Positions 28,864 through 37,802 of a stretch of 64,000 nucleotides of DNA are shown here, in pieces (position 1 is the first letter of the stretch; the number at the start of each line of letters is the position of its first letter). The notes under the pieces were generated by a model. The model saw only the letters and a program-made list of their open reading frames with translations. It ran no database searches and was not told where the DNA came from. Origin of the DNA: Sphingomonas lacunae (GTDB lineage Bacteria; Pseudomonadota; Alphaproteobacteria; Sphingomonadales; Sphingomonadaceae). The position numbers and the translations under genes are program-made. The DNA lies in NCBI RefSeq assembly GCF_012979535.1, contig NZ_CP053015.1:2480001-2544000 (forward strand), read 5' to 3'.

Positions 28864-29109
28864 CTCAAGGGACCCCCAAAACGGTAGACGGAACAACAAG
28901 GCTGCCTTGCGGTTATTGGAAGTCCCCCTGGGGCAGCGGGGGGTGCATATATGGGTGGGGGTCCCCCCTGTAAAGCCCTTTTGCCAATTTACAGAAAACG
29001 ATGGGTTTTCAAATGCTTGGTGGGATAGCAGAGGGCGTTTTCCCGCTCTATCTGGTCCTCTACTTTAACCATTGCCCTGACAGCGGAGCATACCCCGCGA
29101 TTCACCGAC
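28864..29109 (-). promoter_or_regulatory. structured leader before the decarboxylase gene
   Basis: A 246-base gap with runs of G and C that can pair in several ways: C5 at 28872 and 28924, G4 at 28930, G6 at 28938, G5 at 28957, C6 at 28963, plus the hairpin CAAGG-CTG-CCTTG at 28897-28909 on the plus strand. Alphaproteobacterial ornithine decarboxylase genes are known to carry the speF leader element, and this gap could hold a relative. No clear promoter is visible. Confidence 0.3.
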
Positions 29110-30306
29110 TCACCCCAACCTGGTCTCGAAATCCGCATAGCCGAATTCGCGAACCAGCCTGAGCTCGTCGCTGGCACTGTCCCACAGCCAGATCGACGGC
29201 AAAGGGACCCCATTGAACGTGTTGGTCTTGACCATCGAATAATGCGCCTGGTCAAGGAAAGCGAAGCGCTGTCCCACCGACGCGCCACCCGGCAAGCGGT
29301 AGTCGCCGATCACATCTCCTGCGAGACAGGACGGCCCACCAAGCCGCGTCGCAGGCACGGTGCTGTCCTCGCCTTCCTCTCCCAGCATGGCGGGTCGGTA
29401 CGGCGCCTCGATGACGTCGGGCATATGGCAGGTCGCGCTGATGTCGGTGATGCCGATTGGCATGCCATTGTCGAACATGTCGAGGATTTCACCGACAAGG
29501 ATGCCGGCATCAAGCGCAATCGCCTCACCCGGTTCGATCATAACTTCGCACCCGGTCTCGGCAATCACGCCTTTCAGGAAGGCAACCAGATCATCAACCT
29601 GATAATCGGCACGAGTGACATGGTGACCGCCGCCAAAGTTGATCCACTTTAGCTGATCAAAATGCGGAGCGAGACCGGGTTTGACCGCTTCCCATGTCCG
29701 CCCAAGAGGCGGAAAGTCCTGCTCGCACAAAGTGTGCATGTGAATGCCATCAACGCCGTCGAGGTGCTCAGCCTGCAACTGGCTGACCGGAAAGCCGAGA
29801 CGGCTGCAGGGCGCGGCGGGGTCATATTTCGGCACTTCCCCTTCGCTGTGCTGGGGGTTGAGGCGCAGGCCAATATCGAACGTCTCACCCTTGGCCCGCA
29901 ATTCGTCGAGCAGTGGGCGGAACCGCGCGATCTGGAACGGCGAGTTGAAGATGAGATGGTCAGAAAGAGCGGCAATCTCTGGCAGGTCTTCTGCCTTATA
30001 GGCGGCGCAATAGGTGGCAACTTCGCTGTGCTTGCCCGGCACGGCATAGTGCCGCCGACCAAGACGGGCTTCATAAAGCCCGGAAGCGCAAACGCCGTCG
30101 AGTGCCTCCGCCACGGTCGGGCCGAGCGCGAACATGGAAAACGCCTTGAGCGCCGCCAATACCCGTGCCCCCGACCGCTCCTTGATGTCGGCGAGCACGG
30201 CCAAATTGGCGCGTACCTTTGCCGCATCGACGACAAAGGCGGGCGAGGGCACACGGCTCAGCTGAAATCGGGCAAAAGCCCCGGGATCGCCGGCTTTGGT
30301 TTCCAT
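29110..30306 (-). CDS. nspC: carboxy(nor)spermidine decarboxylase
   Basis: PLP enzyme of fold III, 398 aa, removing the carboxyl of carboxynorspermidine or carboxyspermidine to yield the triamine. Lys in LAALKAFSM is the PLP lysine; GVDGIHMHTLCEQDF, INFGGGHHVTR and MIEPGEAIALDAG are family motifs, and GPSCLAGDVIGDY holds the reactive Cys. The ATG shares a base with the stop of the synthase gene (TGATG), so both are translated together. Substrate preference between norspermidine and spermidine precursors cannot be read from the sequence; with an ornithine decarboxylase nearby, spermidine is more likely. Confidence 0.94.
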   Translation of the reverse strand: METKAGDPGAFARFQLSRVPSPAFVVDAAKVRANLAVLADIKERSGARVLAALKAFSMFALGPTVAEALDGVCASGLYEARLGRRHYAVPGKHSEVATYCAAYKAEDLPEIAALSDHLIFNSPFQIARFRPLLDELRAKGETFDIGLRLNPQHSEGEVPKYDPAAPCSRLGFPVSQLQAEHLDGVDGIHMHTLCEQDFPPLGRTWEAVKPGLAPHFDQLKWINFGGGHHVTRADYQVDDLVAFLKGVIAETGCEVMIEPGEAIALDAGILVGEILDMFDNGMPIGITDISATCHMPDVIEAPYRPAMLGEEGEDSTVPATRLGGPSCLAGDVIGDYRLPGGASVGQRFAFLDQAHYSMVKTNTFNGVPLPSIWLWDSASDELRLVREFGYADFETRLG

Positions 30307-31514
30307 CAGAACCCTACCGGCCCATCAAGTTCCTTCAACTGCCATGGCAGGCCATGCTGCATCAGCATGTCCATAAAGGGATCGGGGTCGAGCTGTTCGA
30401 TGTTCCATACGCCCGCGCCGGCCCAAGTGCCGGTCACCATCATCGCCGCGCCGATCATCGCGGGCACGCCGGTGGTGTAGCTAACCGCCTGATTGCCGGT
30501 TTCGGCATAGGCGTCCTCATGATCGCAGATGTTGTAGAGGTAGAGTGTCTTTTCCTTGCCGTCCTTGCCAAGGCCGGTGGCGATGACACCGATGTTGGTC
30601 TTGCCCTTGGTTGTCGCGCCAAGGCTGGCGGGTTCGGGCAGCACGGCCTTGAGGAACTGCAGGGGGACGATCTCAACGCCATTGTAGATCACCGGGTCGA
30701 TCCGCGTCATTCCGACATTCTGCAGCACAGTGAGGTGCTTGATATATTCGTCGCCGAACGTCATCCAGAAGCGGATGCGCTTGATCTCCGGCAAGTGCGT
30801 GGCGAGGCTTTCGAGCTCCTCATGATACATGAGGTACATGTTCTTGGGGCCGACGCCCTCAAAGTCGAAGGCGACCTTGGTCGACATGGCAGGGGTCTCG
30901 ATCCACTCGCCATTCTCCCAGTGGCGCGCCGGGGCGGTCACTTCACGGATGTTGATTTCAGGGTTGAAGTTGGTTGCAAAAGCCTGACCATGATCGCCGC
31001 CATTGCAATCGAGAATGTCGAGCGTATCGATGCGGTCGAAATGATGTTTGCGCAGCCAGGTGGTGAAGACGCTGGTGACGCCTGGGTCGAACCCCGAACC
31101 GAGCAGCGCCATGCGGCCGGCTTCAACGAAGCGGTCCTGATAGGCCCACTGCCAGCTATATTCGAACTTGGCGACGTCAATCGGCTCATAATTGGCCGTG
31201 TCCATATAGTCGGCTCCGGCGGCGAGGCATGCCTCCATGATCGTCAGGTCCTGATAGGGCAGGGCAAGGTTGACGACGAGTTTGGGCTGCACCCGCTTGA
31301 TCAGCGCCCTGGTTGCGGCGACATCATCGGCATCGATTGCATCGGTGGCGATGATCACGCCAGTACGCGCCTTCACCGATTCCGCGATGGCATCGCACTT
31401 GGACTTGGTCCGACTGGCGAGCGTGATGTCGCTGAAAATATCGGGGTTCATTGCCATCTTGTGGACGGCCACCGAACCGACGCCGCCTGCGCCGATCACC
31501 AACACCTTGGACAT
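30306..31514 (-). CDS. carboxy(nor)spermidine synthase, saccharopine-dehydrogenase family
   Basis: NADPH-dependent enzyme joining aspartate semialdehyde with putrescine or diaminopropane by reductive condensation. VLVIGAGGVGSVAVHKMA at the N-terminus is the nucleotide site; YMDTANYEP, LLGSGFDPGVTSVF and YTTGVPAMIGA are typical of this branch of the saccharopine-dehydrogenase-like family. I start at ATG 31514, which has AGGAGA eight bases upstream (402 aa); the frame runs 29 codons further without support. It heads the operon with the decarboxylase and diverges from the threonine dehydratase gene. Confidence 0.92.
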   Translation of the reverse strand: MSKVLVIGAGGVGSVAVHKMAMNPDIFSDITLASRTKSKCDAIAESVKARTGVIIATDAIDADDVAATRALIKRVQPKLVVNLALPYQDLTIMEACLAAGADYMDTANYEPIDVAKFEYSWQWAYQDRFVEAGRMALLGSGFDPGVTSVFTTWLRKHHFDRIDTLDILDCNGGDHGQAFATNFNPEINIREVTAPARHWENGEWIETPAMSTKVAFDFEGVGPKNMYLMYHEELESLATHLPEIKRIRFWMTFGDEYIKHLTVLQNVGMTRIDPVIYNGVEIVPLQFLKAVLPEPASLGATTKGKTNIGVIATGLGKDGKEKTLYLYNICDHEDAYAETGNQAVSYTTGVPAMIGAAMMVTGTWAGAGVWNIEQLDPDPFMDMLMQHGLPWQLKELDGPVGF

Positions 31515-31576
31515 GAAATTCTCCTGCGTGCCGCGTTGCGGCTTGTCTTGCGTGGCACGCCCTATAGGACAGGGGC

Positions 31577-32572
31577 ATGACAGAGCAAAGACCCGATCCA
31601 CTCACCGATCCCGAGCGCTCACCGAGCCGCGAGGGTGTCTTGCGCGCAGCGGCCAAGGTTGCCGCCATCCTGCCGCCGACACCACTCTTGCCTCTCGATC
31701 TCGATGGCGTCACCATCTGGTGCAAGGCAGAGATGCTGCAACCCATCGGCGCCTTCAAGATCAGGGGTGCCTGGCACCGTTTGAGTGATCTTGATGAGGC
31801 GCAGCGCCGCACCGGGGTAGTCGGCGTGTCGAGCGGCAACCATGCCCAAGGGGTCGCTTGGGCGGCGCGGCGGTTGGGTATCCCGGCAACGATTGTGATG
31901 CCGAACGATGCTCCTCGGGCCAAATTGGCTGCGACGAGGGCATTGGGCGCCGAGGTTCTGCTTTACGACCGCCCCGGGGGCGAAGACCGCGATGCGATTG
32001 CACACAAGCTGATGCGCTCGACCGGTCGGACCTTGGTTCACCCCTTTGGAGATGTGTGGGTGATAGAAGGGCAGGGCTCACTCGGCATTGAGGCGAATGC
32101 ACAGCTCAAGACTATGGTCGGCACTACATTTGACACGGTCGTGGCCTGTTGCGGCGGTGGCGGTCTGACTGCCGGCCTTGCGCTGGCATTACCTGATACT
32201 CGGCTGTTTGCGGTTGAACCGGAGGGTTGGGATGACGTGGGTCGTTCGCTGGCTACCGGTTCCATTCAGCATGTCGCTGATCCGACCCCTACAGCATGCG
32301 ACGCCCTACAAACGCCATCAACCTACCCTATCAATTTCGCCGTTCTGCAAAGGCGCAACGTAACCGCGCTGACGGTTAGCGAGGCTCAAATCCGTAAGGC
32401 AATGCGCTTGGTGTTTGATCGGCTGCATTTAGTCGTCGAACCGGGCGGAGCGGCGGCGCTGGCTGCGGTCCTCGCAGGCAAGGTGGAGGTCGGCAAACAC
32501 ACGCTGGTCACTTTGTCTGGCGGTAATGTCGACGCAAACCACTTCGCGGCAATGCTGAAAGGGTCAGAATGA
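31577..32572 (+). CDS. threonine/serine dehydratase, PLP type
   Basis: Fold II PLP enzyme deaminating threonine to 2-oxobutyrate (or serine to pyruvate). The PLP lysine is in IGAFKIRGA, SSGNHAQGVAWA binds the substrate carboxylate and CCGGGGLTAGLAL the phosphate. The 331-aa protein lacks the ACT regulatory domain, so it is like the catabolic or serine racemase-like branch rather than IlvA. ATG 31577 follows CAGGGGC. It overlaps the acetyltransferase gene by ATGA. Confidence 0.91.
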   Translation: MTEQRPDPLTDPERSPSREGVLRAAAKVAAILPPTPLLPLDLDGVTIWCKAEMLQPIGAFKIRGAWHRLSDLDEAQRRTGVVGVSSGNHAQGVAWAARRLGIPATIVMPNDAPRAKLAATRALGAEVLLYDRPGGEDRDAIAHKLMRSTGRTLVHPFGDVWVIEGQGSLGIEANAQLKTMVGTTFDTVVACCGGGGLTAGLALALPDTRLFAVEPEGWDDVGRSLATGSIQHVADPTPTACDALQTPSTYPINFAVLQRRNVTALTVSEAQIRKAMRLVFDRLHLVVEPGGAAALAAVLAGKVEVGKHTLVTLSGGNVDANHFAAMLKGSE

Positions 32573-33165
32573 GCAGCGACATTTTGTTAGCTGGTGAGCA
32601 TGATCATCAGGAAGTTATCGAGACACTTGCGTTGGCCTTTCAGGACGATCCAGCGCTCAGTTGGATCGTGCGCGACACAGAACGGCGAAAGGTGGCCCTG
32701 CGTGGCTTGTTCCGATCAGTGGTGCCAGCCGATGCAAAGGTCGGCAAGGTTGTGCGCTCAACAGGCGGCGAGGCTGCGGCCCTTTGGCGAGCACCTAGCC
32801 AAGCCGATTCGTCCTATACCGAGTTTGTTATTTCGATGCTGCCGATGCTCGCCGCATTCCGCACTGCGCTCCCGCGCGCGATGACTGTCTCCGACGGCAT
32901 TACTGCTCATCGCCCCAAAGGCTCCTTTTGGTACCTGCACTATATTGGGGTTCGACCCGAACATCAGGGCAAAGGCTATGGCGGCCGCGTACTTCGCGAA
33001 CGCATTGCAGCAGCGGATGCAGCCGGCGTGCCATGTTGGCTGGAAACCGCGACACCGGCCAATGTGGGATTGTATCAGCGTTTTGGCTTTACCATCGTCA
33101 ACGAATGGGACGTCCCTAAGGGCGGGCCACATTTCTGGGGAATGATGCGTGAGGTTACCAACTAA
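32569..33165 (+). CDS. GNAT-family N-acetyltransferase
   Basis: 198-aa acetyl-CoA-dependent acyltransferase. The N-terminus (HDHQEVIETLALAFQDDPAL) and the acetyl-CoA loop HYIGVRPEHQGKGYGGRVLR (about residues 124-143), then TPANVGLYQRFGF, mark a GNAT. The substrate is unknown. Overlap with threonine dehydratase suggests coupling. Base composition over this gene and the next lipoprotein gene looks a little less GC-rich than surroundings. Confidence 0.9.
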   Translation: MSSDILLAGEHDHQEVIETLALAFQDDPALSWIVRDTERRKVALRGLFRSVVPADAKVGKVVRSTGGEAAALWRAPSQADSSYTEFVISMLPMLAAFRTALPRAMTVSDGITAHRPKGSFWYLHYIGVRPEHQGKGYGGRVLRERIAAADAAGVPCWLETATPANVGLYQRFGFTIVNEWDVPKGGPHFWGMMREVTN

Positions 33166-33223
33166 GTGGGGCTGGGTGATGACTCCCGATCAAGCGAAGG
33201 CATTTTTGCGGAGAGATTAGGCC

Positions 33224-34513
33224 ATGCTGCGGATAATTGCTCTTGTTTGGGTATATGCTGCGTGCTTGTTTCTGCCCGCTTGCAACCAGGCAAACACCGG
33301 CTCAGAATCGACTGAGCGGCACACCGTTGCAATCGAAGAGCCTGAGTTGCCTGCGCGCGAGGCATTACCGACGACGCGCCATCGCTTTGCCAATTGGCAA
33401 GGCGAATGGCTGGGGCCGGAAGGAATGTTTGTCATTATCACGCCGGTCGAGCCGGGATTGTACCAGCTGCAAATGCAGTCGGGATTGGATATGCTTGGGA
33501 CCTATATTGGGGAAGATGACGTCCAAGGGATACGCTTTACCCGCAGCGGCGAGCAATTCATCCTGCGCGCAGCTTCTGGCCCAGAAACCGGCATGAAGTG
33601 GCTGGAACAGTCAAAGTCATGCCTGATGGTCCGGCAAGGTGAGGGGTACTGCCGGGATCGAGCCCGGCAATCAGCCGTATCAGGCGGCAGCCGCCTGCTG
33701 CATTTCCAACCGCTGCCAAATTTCGACCAGAGCAGCCGTCAGCTCTGTCATCATCTCTTCGGTATGACTGGGTCCAGGCGTAAAGCGAAGGCGTTCGGTC
33801 CCGCGTGGTACAGTCGGGAAATTGATCGGTTGTACATAGACGCCGTATTCAGCAAGCAATATGTCGCTGATCTTCTTGGCCTTGACCGGGTCGCCAACCA
33901 TCAGTGGAACGATGTGCGTTACCGAGTCCATTACCGGCAGACCTGCCTCCCGGAATTTGGCTTTGAGCATGGCTGCGGCCGCCTGCTGGCCCTCGCGCTC
34001 AACGCTCGACGCCTTCAGATGGCGGACGCTCGCCAAAGCACCTGCAACCAGCACCGGCGAGAGCGACGTCGTAAAGATGAAGCCCGGAGCATAGCTGCGG
34101 ATCACATCAACAATGACCTGATCGGCCGCGATATAGCCGCCCATGACACCAATGGCCTTGGCGAGAGTACCCTCGATAATGGTCACCCGATCTGCGACTT
34201 CATCACGATCCGTAATGCCTCCGCCACGGGATCCGTACATTCCCACAGCATGGACTTCGTCGCAATAAGTGAGGGCATTATACTTGTCCGCCAAATCACA
34301 GATTGCGGCTATGGGAGCAACGTCTCCATCCATGGAGTAGACGCTCTCAAACGCGATCAGCTTGGGCGCATCCGGGTCAGCAGCCTCAAGCAGCTCTTCC
34401 AGGTGGGCCAGATCATTATGGCGCCAGACCTGCTTCTCGCAGCCCGAATTCCGGATCCCGGCAATCATAGAAGCATGGTTGAGCTCGTCGGAAAAAATCA
34501 CGCAGCCGGGTAG
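33224..34513 (+). CDS. lipoprotein whose frame has lost its stop and runs antisense to hemA
   Basis: A lipoprotein signal ([20 protein letters not shown], Cys20) is followed by a 125-residue domain ([21 protein letters not shown] ... [14 protein letters not shown]) that ends near 33658. From there the frame remains open for 285 codons opposite hemA, ending at 34513. That part (rich in Arg, His, Ser) reads as antisense shadow. Similar short lipoproteins, as I remember them, end at the CRD motif, so a stop was probably lost by mutation or the sequence has an error. I report the full frame; only 33224-33658 looks like real protein. Function unknown. Confidence 0.55.
   Translation: MLRIIALVWVYAACLFLPACNQANTGSESTERHTVAIEEPELPAREALPTTRHRFANWQGEWLGPEGMFVIITPVEPGLYQLQMQSGLDMLGTYIGEDDVQGIRFTRSGEQFILRAASGPETGMKWLEQSKSCLMVRQGEGYCRDRARQSAVSGGSRLLHFQPLPNFDQSSRQLCHHLFGMTGSRRKAKAFGPAWYSREIDRLYIDAVFSKQYVADLLGLDRVANHQWNDVRYRVHYRQTCLPEFGFEHGCGRLLALALNARRLQMADARQSTCNQHRRERRRKDEARSIAADHINNDLIGRDIAAHDTNGLGESTLDNGHPICDFITIRNASATGSVHSHSMDFVAISEGIILVRQITDCGYGSNVSIHGVDALKRDQLGRIRVSSLKQLFQVGQIIMAPDLLLAARIPDPGNHRSMVELVGKNHAAG
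33651..33668. terminator. weak hairpin between lipoprotein gene and hemA
   Basis: GCCGGG and CCCGGC pair around ATCGAG, just beyond the hemA stop on the minus strand and at the presumed natural end of the lipoprotein gene on the plus strand. No T-tract follows on either strand, so function is doubtful. Confidence 0.3.
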
Positions 34514-34900
34514 TATCTTGCCCAACGTAGCCAGAGTGGCTTCATTAGAGATATAGCCTGACGTGAAAAGAAGAGCCGTTTCCTTGCCATGCAGATCAGC
34601 GAGTTCAGCTTCCAACTCAACATGATAATGGGTATTGCCGCCGATGTTCCGCGTACCGCCTGAACCGGCGCCCACATTGTGAAGCGCTTCCTCCATAGCG
34701 GCCAAAACATCGGGATGTTGGCCCATGGCGAGATAGTCGTTGGAGCACCAGACCGTGATAGGCTTCGGTCCATTGTGACCAGCAAAGCAGCGAGCATTGG
34801 GAAATGCGCCCTTGTTCCGCAGAATGTCGATAAACACCCTGTAGCGACCTTCTTCGTGTAACCGGTCGATCGCCTTTTCGAAAACGCTCTTATAGTCCAT
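33680..34900 (-). CDS. hemA: 5-aminolevulinate synthase
   Basis: PLP enzyme that condenses glycine and succinyl-CoA to 5-aminolevulinate, the first step of tetrapyrrole synthesis in alphaproteobacteria. Length 406 aa. [29 protein letters not shown] and the PLP lysine in [14 protein letters not shown] are hallmarks; [12 protein letters not shown] is also intact. It ends EMQQAAAA. It uses succinyl-CoA, the product of the methylmalonyl pathway genes 20 kb away. It lies 135 bases after murI, and no clear shared promoter is seen. Confidence 0.97.
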   Translation of the reverse strand: MDYKSVFEKAIDRLHEEGRYRVFIDILRNKGAFPNARCFAGHNGPKPITVWCSNDYLAMGQHPDVLAAMEEALHNVGAGSGGTRNIGGNTHYHVELEAELADLHGKETALLFTSGYISNEATLATLGKILPGCVIFSDELNHASMIAGIRNSGCEKQVWRHNDLAHLEELLEAADPDAPKLIAFESVYSMDGDVAPIAAICDLADKYNALTYCDEVHAVGMYGSRGGGITDRDEVADRVTIIEGTLAKAIGVMGGYIAADQVIVDVIRSYAPGFIFTTSLSPVLVAGALASVRHLKASSVEREGQQAAAAMLKAKFREAGLPVMDSVTHIVPLMVGDPVKAKKISDILLAEYGVYVQPINFPTVPRGTERLRFTPGPSHTEEMMTELTAALVEIWQRLEMQQAAAA

Positions 34901-35035
34901 GGCCCTGCCTGCCTGTTAACGCCTTTGCTGCAACGCGAGGCGATTACCGATAGTTGACCTTCAAAGCCAGTGAGAACGGCTATCAACAATGATCTCGATC
35001 AAAATTCGAATTCGGAGCTGGGATGGTGGCTAGCG

Positions 35036-35866
35036 TCAAACTGCCTGAAGCTCGGTAAAGCCCATCGCGGCGAAGGGTGCCCATACTGGCTTAATGGCAA
35101 GTGGGCCGCCATTGTTTATGACCAATCGGCGTGGTGATGATGCCGGCCATGGCTGCCCAAGCGTCAACTGCAAAATGCGCCGCGCTATACCGTCACCGCC
35201 ATTGATGGTCTGAATATCGTTGGGAAACCCGACTTGCTTAACAGCTGCTTCGACAAGCTCGTCACGAACAAGAGGGAAGTGAGTGCAGCCCAAGACGATC
35301 CGATCAATCCAGAAACCCTTATCGTGCGCGTTCTCTAAACCCCGTATCGCATTGACATAGACCTGTGGGTCTACATACTGGCCGCGCATCTTTGCTTCGG
35401 CAGCAGCCACCAACTCGGGCGCGGCATAGCGAACGAGCAACTTCCCTTCGCAAAACTCTTGTTCCAGCCGATCGACATAAGGCTGTCGAATAGTCGCTTC
35501 TGTCCCCAGCAGACCAATCACCCCGGTTTCAGTTGATAGCGCTGCCGGCTTAATGGCAGGTACCGTGCCAACAAAGGGTGTATCAAGGGCAGCCCGGACA
35601 TGTGCAAGCGCGATGGTTGACGCAGTATTACAGGCAATAACAGCAACGCGGGGGCGGAAGCGTTCTATCAACCGCCCGAGAAGCGCCGAAACCCGAGTCC
35701 CAATTTCGGCCTCGCTCTTTTCGCCATATGGCAATCCGAGATAGTCGGTAGCATAGACAATGGGTGCTTGCGGAAGCAGGGCAAGCGTTGGCCGCAACAC
35801 AGAAACACCGCCAATACCGCTGTCGAAGAACAGGATGGGTGATTCAGGGGCGACAGGTTGCTGCAC
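35036..35866 (-). CDS. murI: glutamate racemase MurI
   Basis: Cofactor-independent racemase producing D-glutamate for peptidoglycan. The N-terminal FFDSGIGGVSVL, the first catalytic cysteine in ACNTAST and the second in LGCTHFPLV are intact. Length 276 aa fits. It diverges from plsY across 102 bases. It precedes hemA on the same strand. Confidence 0.96.
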   Translation of the reverse strand: MQQPVAPESPILFFDSGIGGVSVLRPTLALLPQAPIVYATDYLGLPYGEKSEAEIGTRVSALLGRLIERFRPRVAVIACNTASTIALAHVRAALDTPFVGTVPAIKPAALSTETGVIGLLGTEATIRQPYVDRLEQEFCEGKLLVRYAAPELVAAAEAKMRGQYVDPQVYVNAIRGLENAHDKGFWIDRIVLGCTHFPLVRDELVEAAVKQVGFPNDIQTINGGDGIARRILQLTLGQPWPASSPRRLVINNGGPLAIKPVWAPFAAMGFTELQAV

Positions 35867-35968
35867 AGCGTCGACCTAGCCTAGCGGCAACCGGACAGCA
35901 ATGCCGCTTGCCGCTCGCCATCCGCAGCGGCTAGACAAGGGCGAAGGTGAAAGAGGGGGTAGGAAGAG

Positions 35969-36586
35969 ATGCTCGAGCAATGGCAAATGCCAATGATGAT
36001 GCTGGCCGTTGGCTATCTCTTCGGGTCCATCCCCTTTGGGGTTATTTTGACGCGTCTGGGCGGCGCAGGGGATGTCAGAGCGATCGGATCGGGCAACATT
36101 GGCGCCACCAATGTCTTGCGGACGGGGCGTAAGGGTTTGGCCGCCGGCACCCTGATTCTCGATATGGCGAAAGGCTTGGCCGCAGTCTGGATTGCCCAAT
36201 CAATCTCTCCTGACGACGCAATTATTGCCGGTGCCGGAGCCATTCTTGGCCATTTGTATCCGATCTGGCTCAAGTTCCACGGAGGCAAGGGTGTCGCCAC
36301 GTACATGGGCGTCGCGCTGGCACTGGATTGGCGGATAGGGGCGATCTACGCGCTGCTGTGGATCGGTGTCATAGTGATAGGCCGGATCAGTTCGCTTGGT
36401 GGATTGGTTGCCGCTGTCAGCGTTCCGGTTGCAGCATGGGCGTTGGGGCATCCGTACTGGTTGCCTTTGCTTTCCGCGCTGACTTTGCTCGTACTTTGGA
36501 GACACAAGGAGAATATCGGGCGACTGCTCAGTGGTCGGGAACCCCGCATAGGCAAGGGCAGCGACGCGGCGGACAACGCTGGCTGA
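35969..36586 (+). CDS. plsY: glycerol-3-phosphate acyltransferase PlsY
   Basis: Membrane enzyme transferring acyl groups from acyl-phosphate to glycerol-3-phosphate, first step of phospholipid synthesis. Five to six helices; motif 1 GSGNIGATNVLR, motif 2 KFHGGKGVATYMG, and the N-terminal GYLFGSIPFGVIL. ATG 35969 follows GGTAGGAAG. The 205-aa length is usual. dprA starts 20 bases after the stop; plsY-dprA adjacency is common in alphaproteobacteria. Confidence 0.96.
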   Translation: MLEQWQMPMMMLAVGYLFGSIPFGVILTRLGGAGDVRAIGSGNIGATNVLRTGRKGLAAGTLILDMAKGLAAVWIAQSISPDDAIIAGAGAILGHLYPIWLKFHGGKGVATYMGVALALDWRIGAIYALLWIGVIVIGRISSLGGLVAAVSVPVAAWALGHPYWLPLLSALTLLVLWRHKENIGRLLSGREPRIGKGSDAADNAG

Positions 36587-36606
36587 GCCCGGAGGGGGGA
36601 GGGACT

Positions 36607-37707
36607 GTGAGCAGCCTGCCAGCGGATGCGATTGACCGCCTGAGACTGGCACGTACGCATCGTGTCGGGCCGGTCAGTTATCGTCAGTTGGTTGCGCGAT
36701 TCGGCAGCGCGACAGCGGCGATTGCGGCATTGCCTGATCTGGTGAGGCGGAGCGGAGGCCGTGCGGCGAAGGTTGCCGATCCAGTTGATATAGAGGCCGA
36801 GGTAGAGCGGGTACAGCGCCTTGGCGGAGAATATTTATTCGTTGATTCAGATAGTTACCCTCATCAGCTTGGCGAGTTGCAGAATGCGCCCATCGCCCTG
36901 ATTGTCCGGGGAGACACCAAGCTGCTGAAAAAGCCGGCGATTGCCATGGTTGGTGCACGCAACAGTAGCGCCGCTTCCTGTCGCTTTGCTCGCCAGATTG
37001 CTGCCGAACTGGGTCAAAGCGGGCATGTCATCGTATCAGGCCTGGCCCGTGGAATTGATACGGCGGCCCACGAGGGTGCCATGGAACACGGGACCATCGG
37101 CGTCATAGCCAGTGGCCTCGACATAGCCTTTCCGCCCGAGAACAAGGCATTGCAGGACGAGATGGGTGAACGCCACCTCGTTGTCACAGAATATCCGCCG
37201 GGTACAGAGCCGCTCGCGAGACAGTTCCCGCACCGCAACCGCATCATCGCTGGCATGGCCCTGGGTACGGTGGTGGTCGAAGCGGCTCCTCGATCGGGCT
37301 CCTTGCTGACGGCACGCATGGCAACAGAGTCGGGCAGGGAAGTGATGGCCGTGCCGGGTCATCCCCTCGACCCGCGGGCGCAGGGCTGCAACCAGCTGAT
37401 CCGCGAGGGCGCCACATTGGTACAGTCGGCCAGCGACATCATCGAGGCAGTCAGCCATATTGACCCGCGTGCCGCCAACCGCTTCAACGCCCCGCCGGCA
37501 GAACTCTTCGAGACCGGCGGCGCAGACCCGGACGATAGTGCGAGGAGCCTCCTGGTTGGCCTGTTGGGACCGGTAGCGGTCAGTGTCGACGAACTGGTCA
37601 GGCAGGCAGAGCTGCCTGCGCCCGTCGTGCAGATGGTCCTGCTTGAACTCGAACTGGCCGAGCGGCTTCAGCGACACGCCGCCGGGCGGGTTTCGCTGAT
37701 CAGTTGA
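36607..37707 (+). CDS. dprA: DNA-processing protein DprA
   Basis: Loads RecA on incoming single-stranded DNA in natural transformation; widespread even in species not known to be competent. I start at GTG 36607, preceded by GGAGGGGGGAGGGA, giving 366 aa; the longer open frame covers part of plsY. The N-terminal SAM/HhH region (RLARTHRVGPVSYRQL), the Rossmann domain (AMVGARNSSAASC, VIVSGLARGIDTAAHEG, FPHRNRIIAGM, RSGSLLTARMA) and a C-terminal winged helix are present. topA lies two genes downstream; the dprA-topA order is common, here separated by the VWA gene. Confidence 0.95.
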   Translation: MSSLPADAIDRLRLARTHRVGPVSYRQLVARFGSATAAIAALPDLVRRSGGRAAKVADPVDIEAEVERVQRLGGEYLFVDSDSYPHQLGELQNAPIALIVRGDTKLLKKPAIAMVGARNSSAASCRFARQIAAELGQSGHVIVSGLARGIDTAAHEGAMEHGTIGVIASGLDIAFPPENKALQDEMGERHLVVTEYPPGTEPLARQFPHRNRIIAGMALGTVVVEAAPRSGSLLTARMATESGREVMAVPGHPLDPRAQGCNQLIREGATLVQSASDIIEAVSHIDPRAANRFNAPPAELFETGGADPDDSARSLLVGLLGPVAVSVDELVRQAELPAPVVQMVLLELELAERLQRHAAGRVSLIS

Positions 37708-37802
37708 AGTCCTTCGCAGCCTGAACGAAGGCGAAAGGGAGAGTTCACAACCAGTTCATTGCGCCGGGTTGATCATGATCTCGCATCAACAGGGGATGTG
37801 CC

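Noticed and set aside
30219-31580. A 453-codon open frame on the plus strand
   Set aside because: Antisense to the carboxy(nor)spermidine synthase gene.
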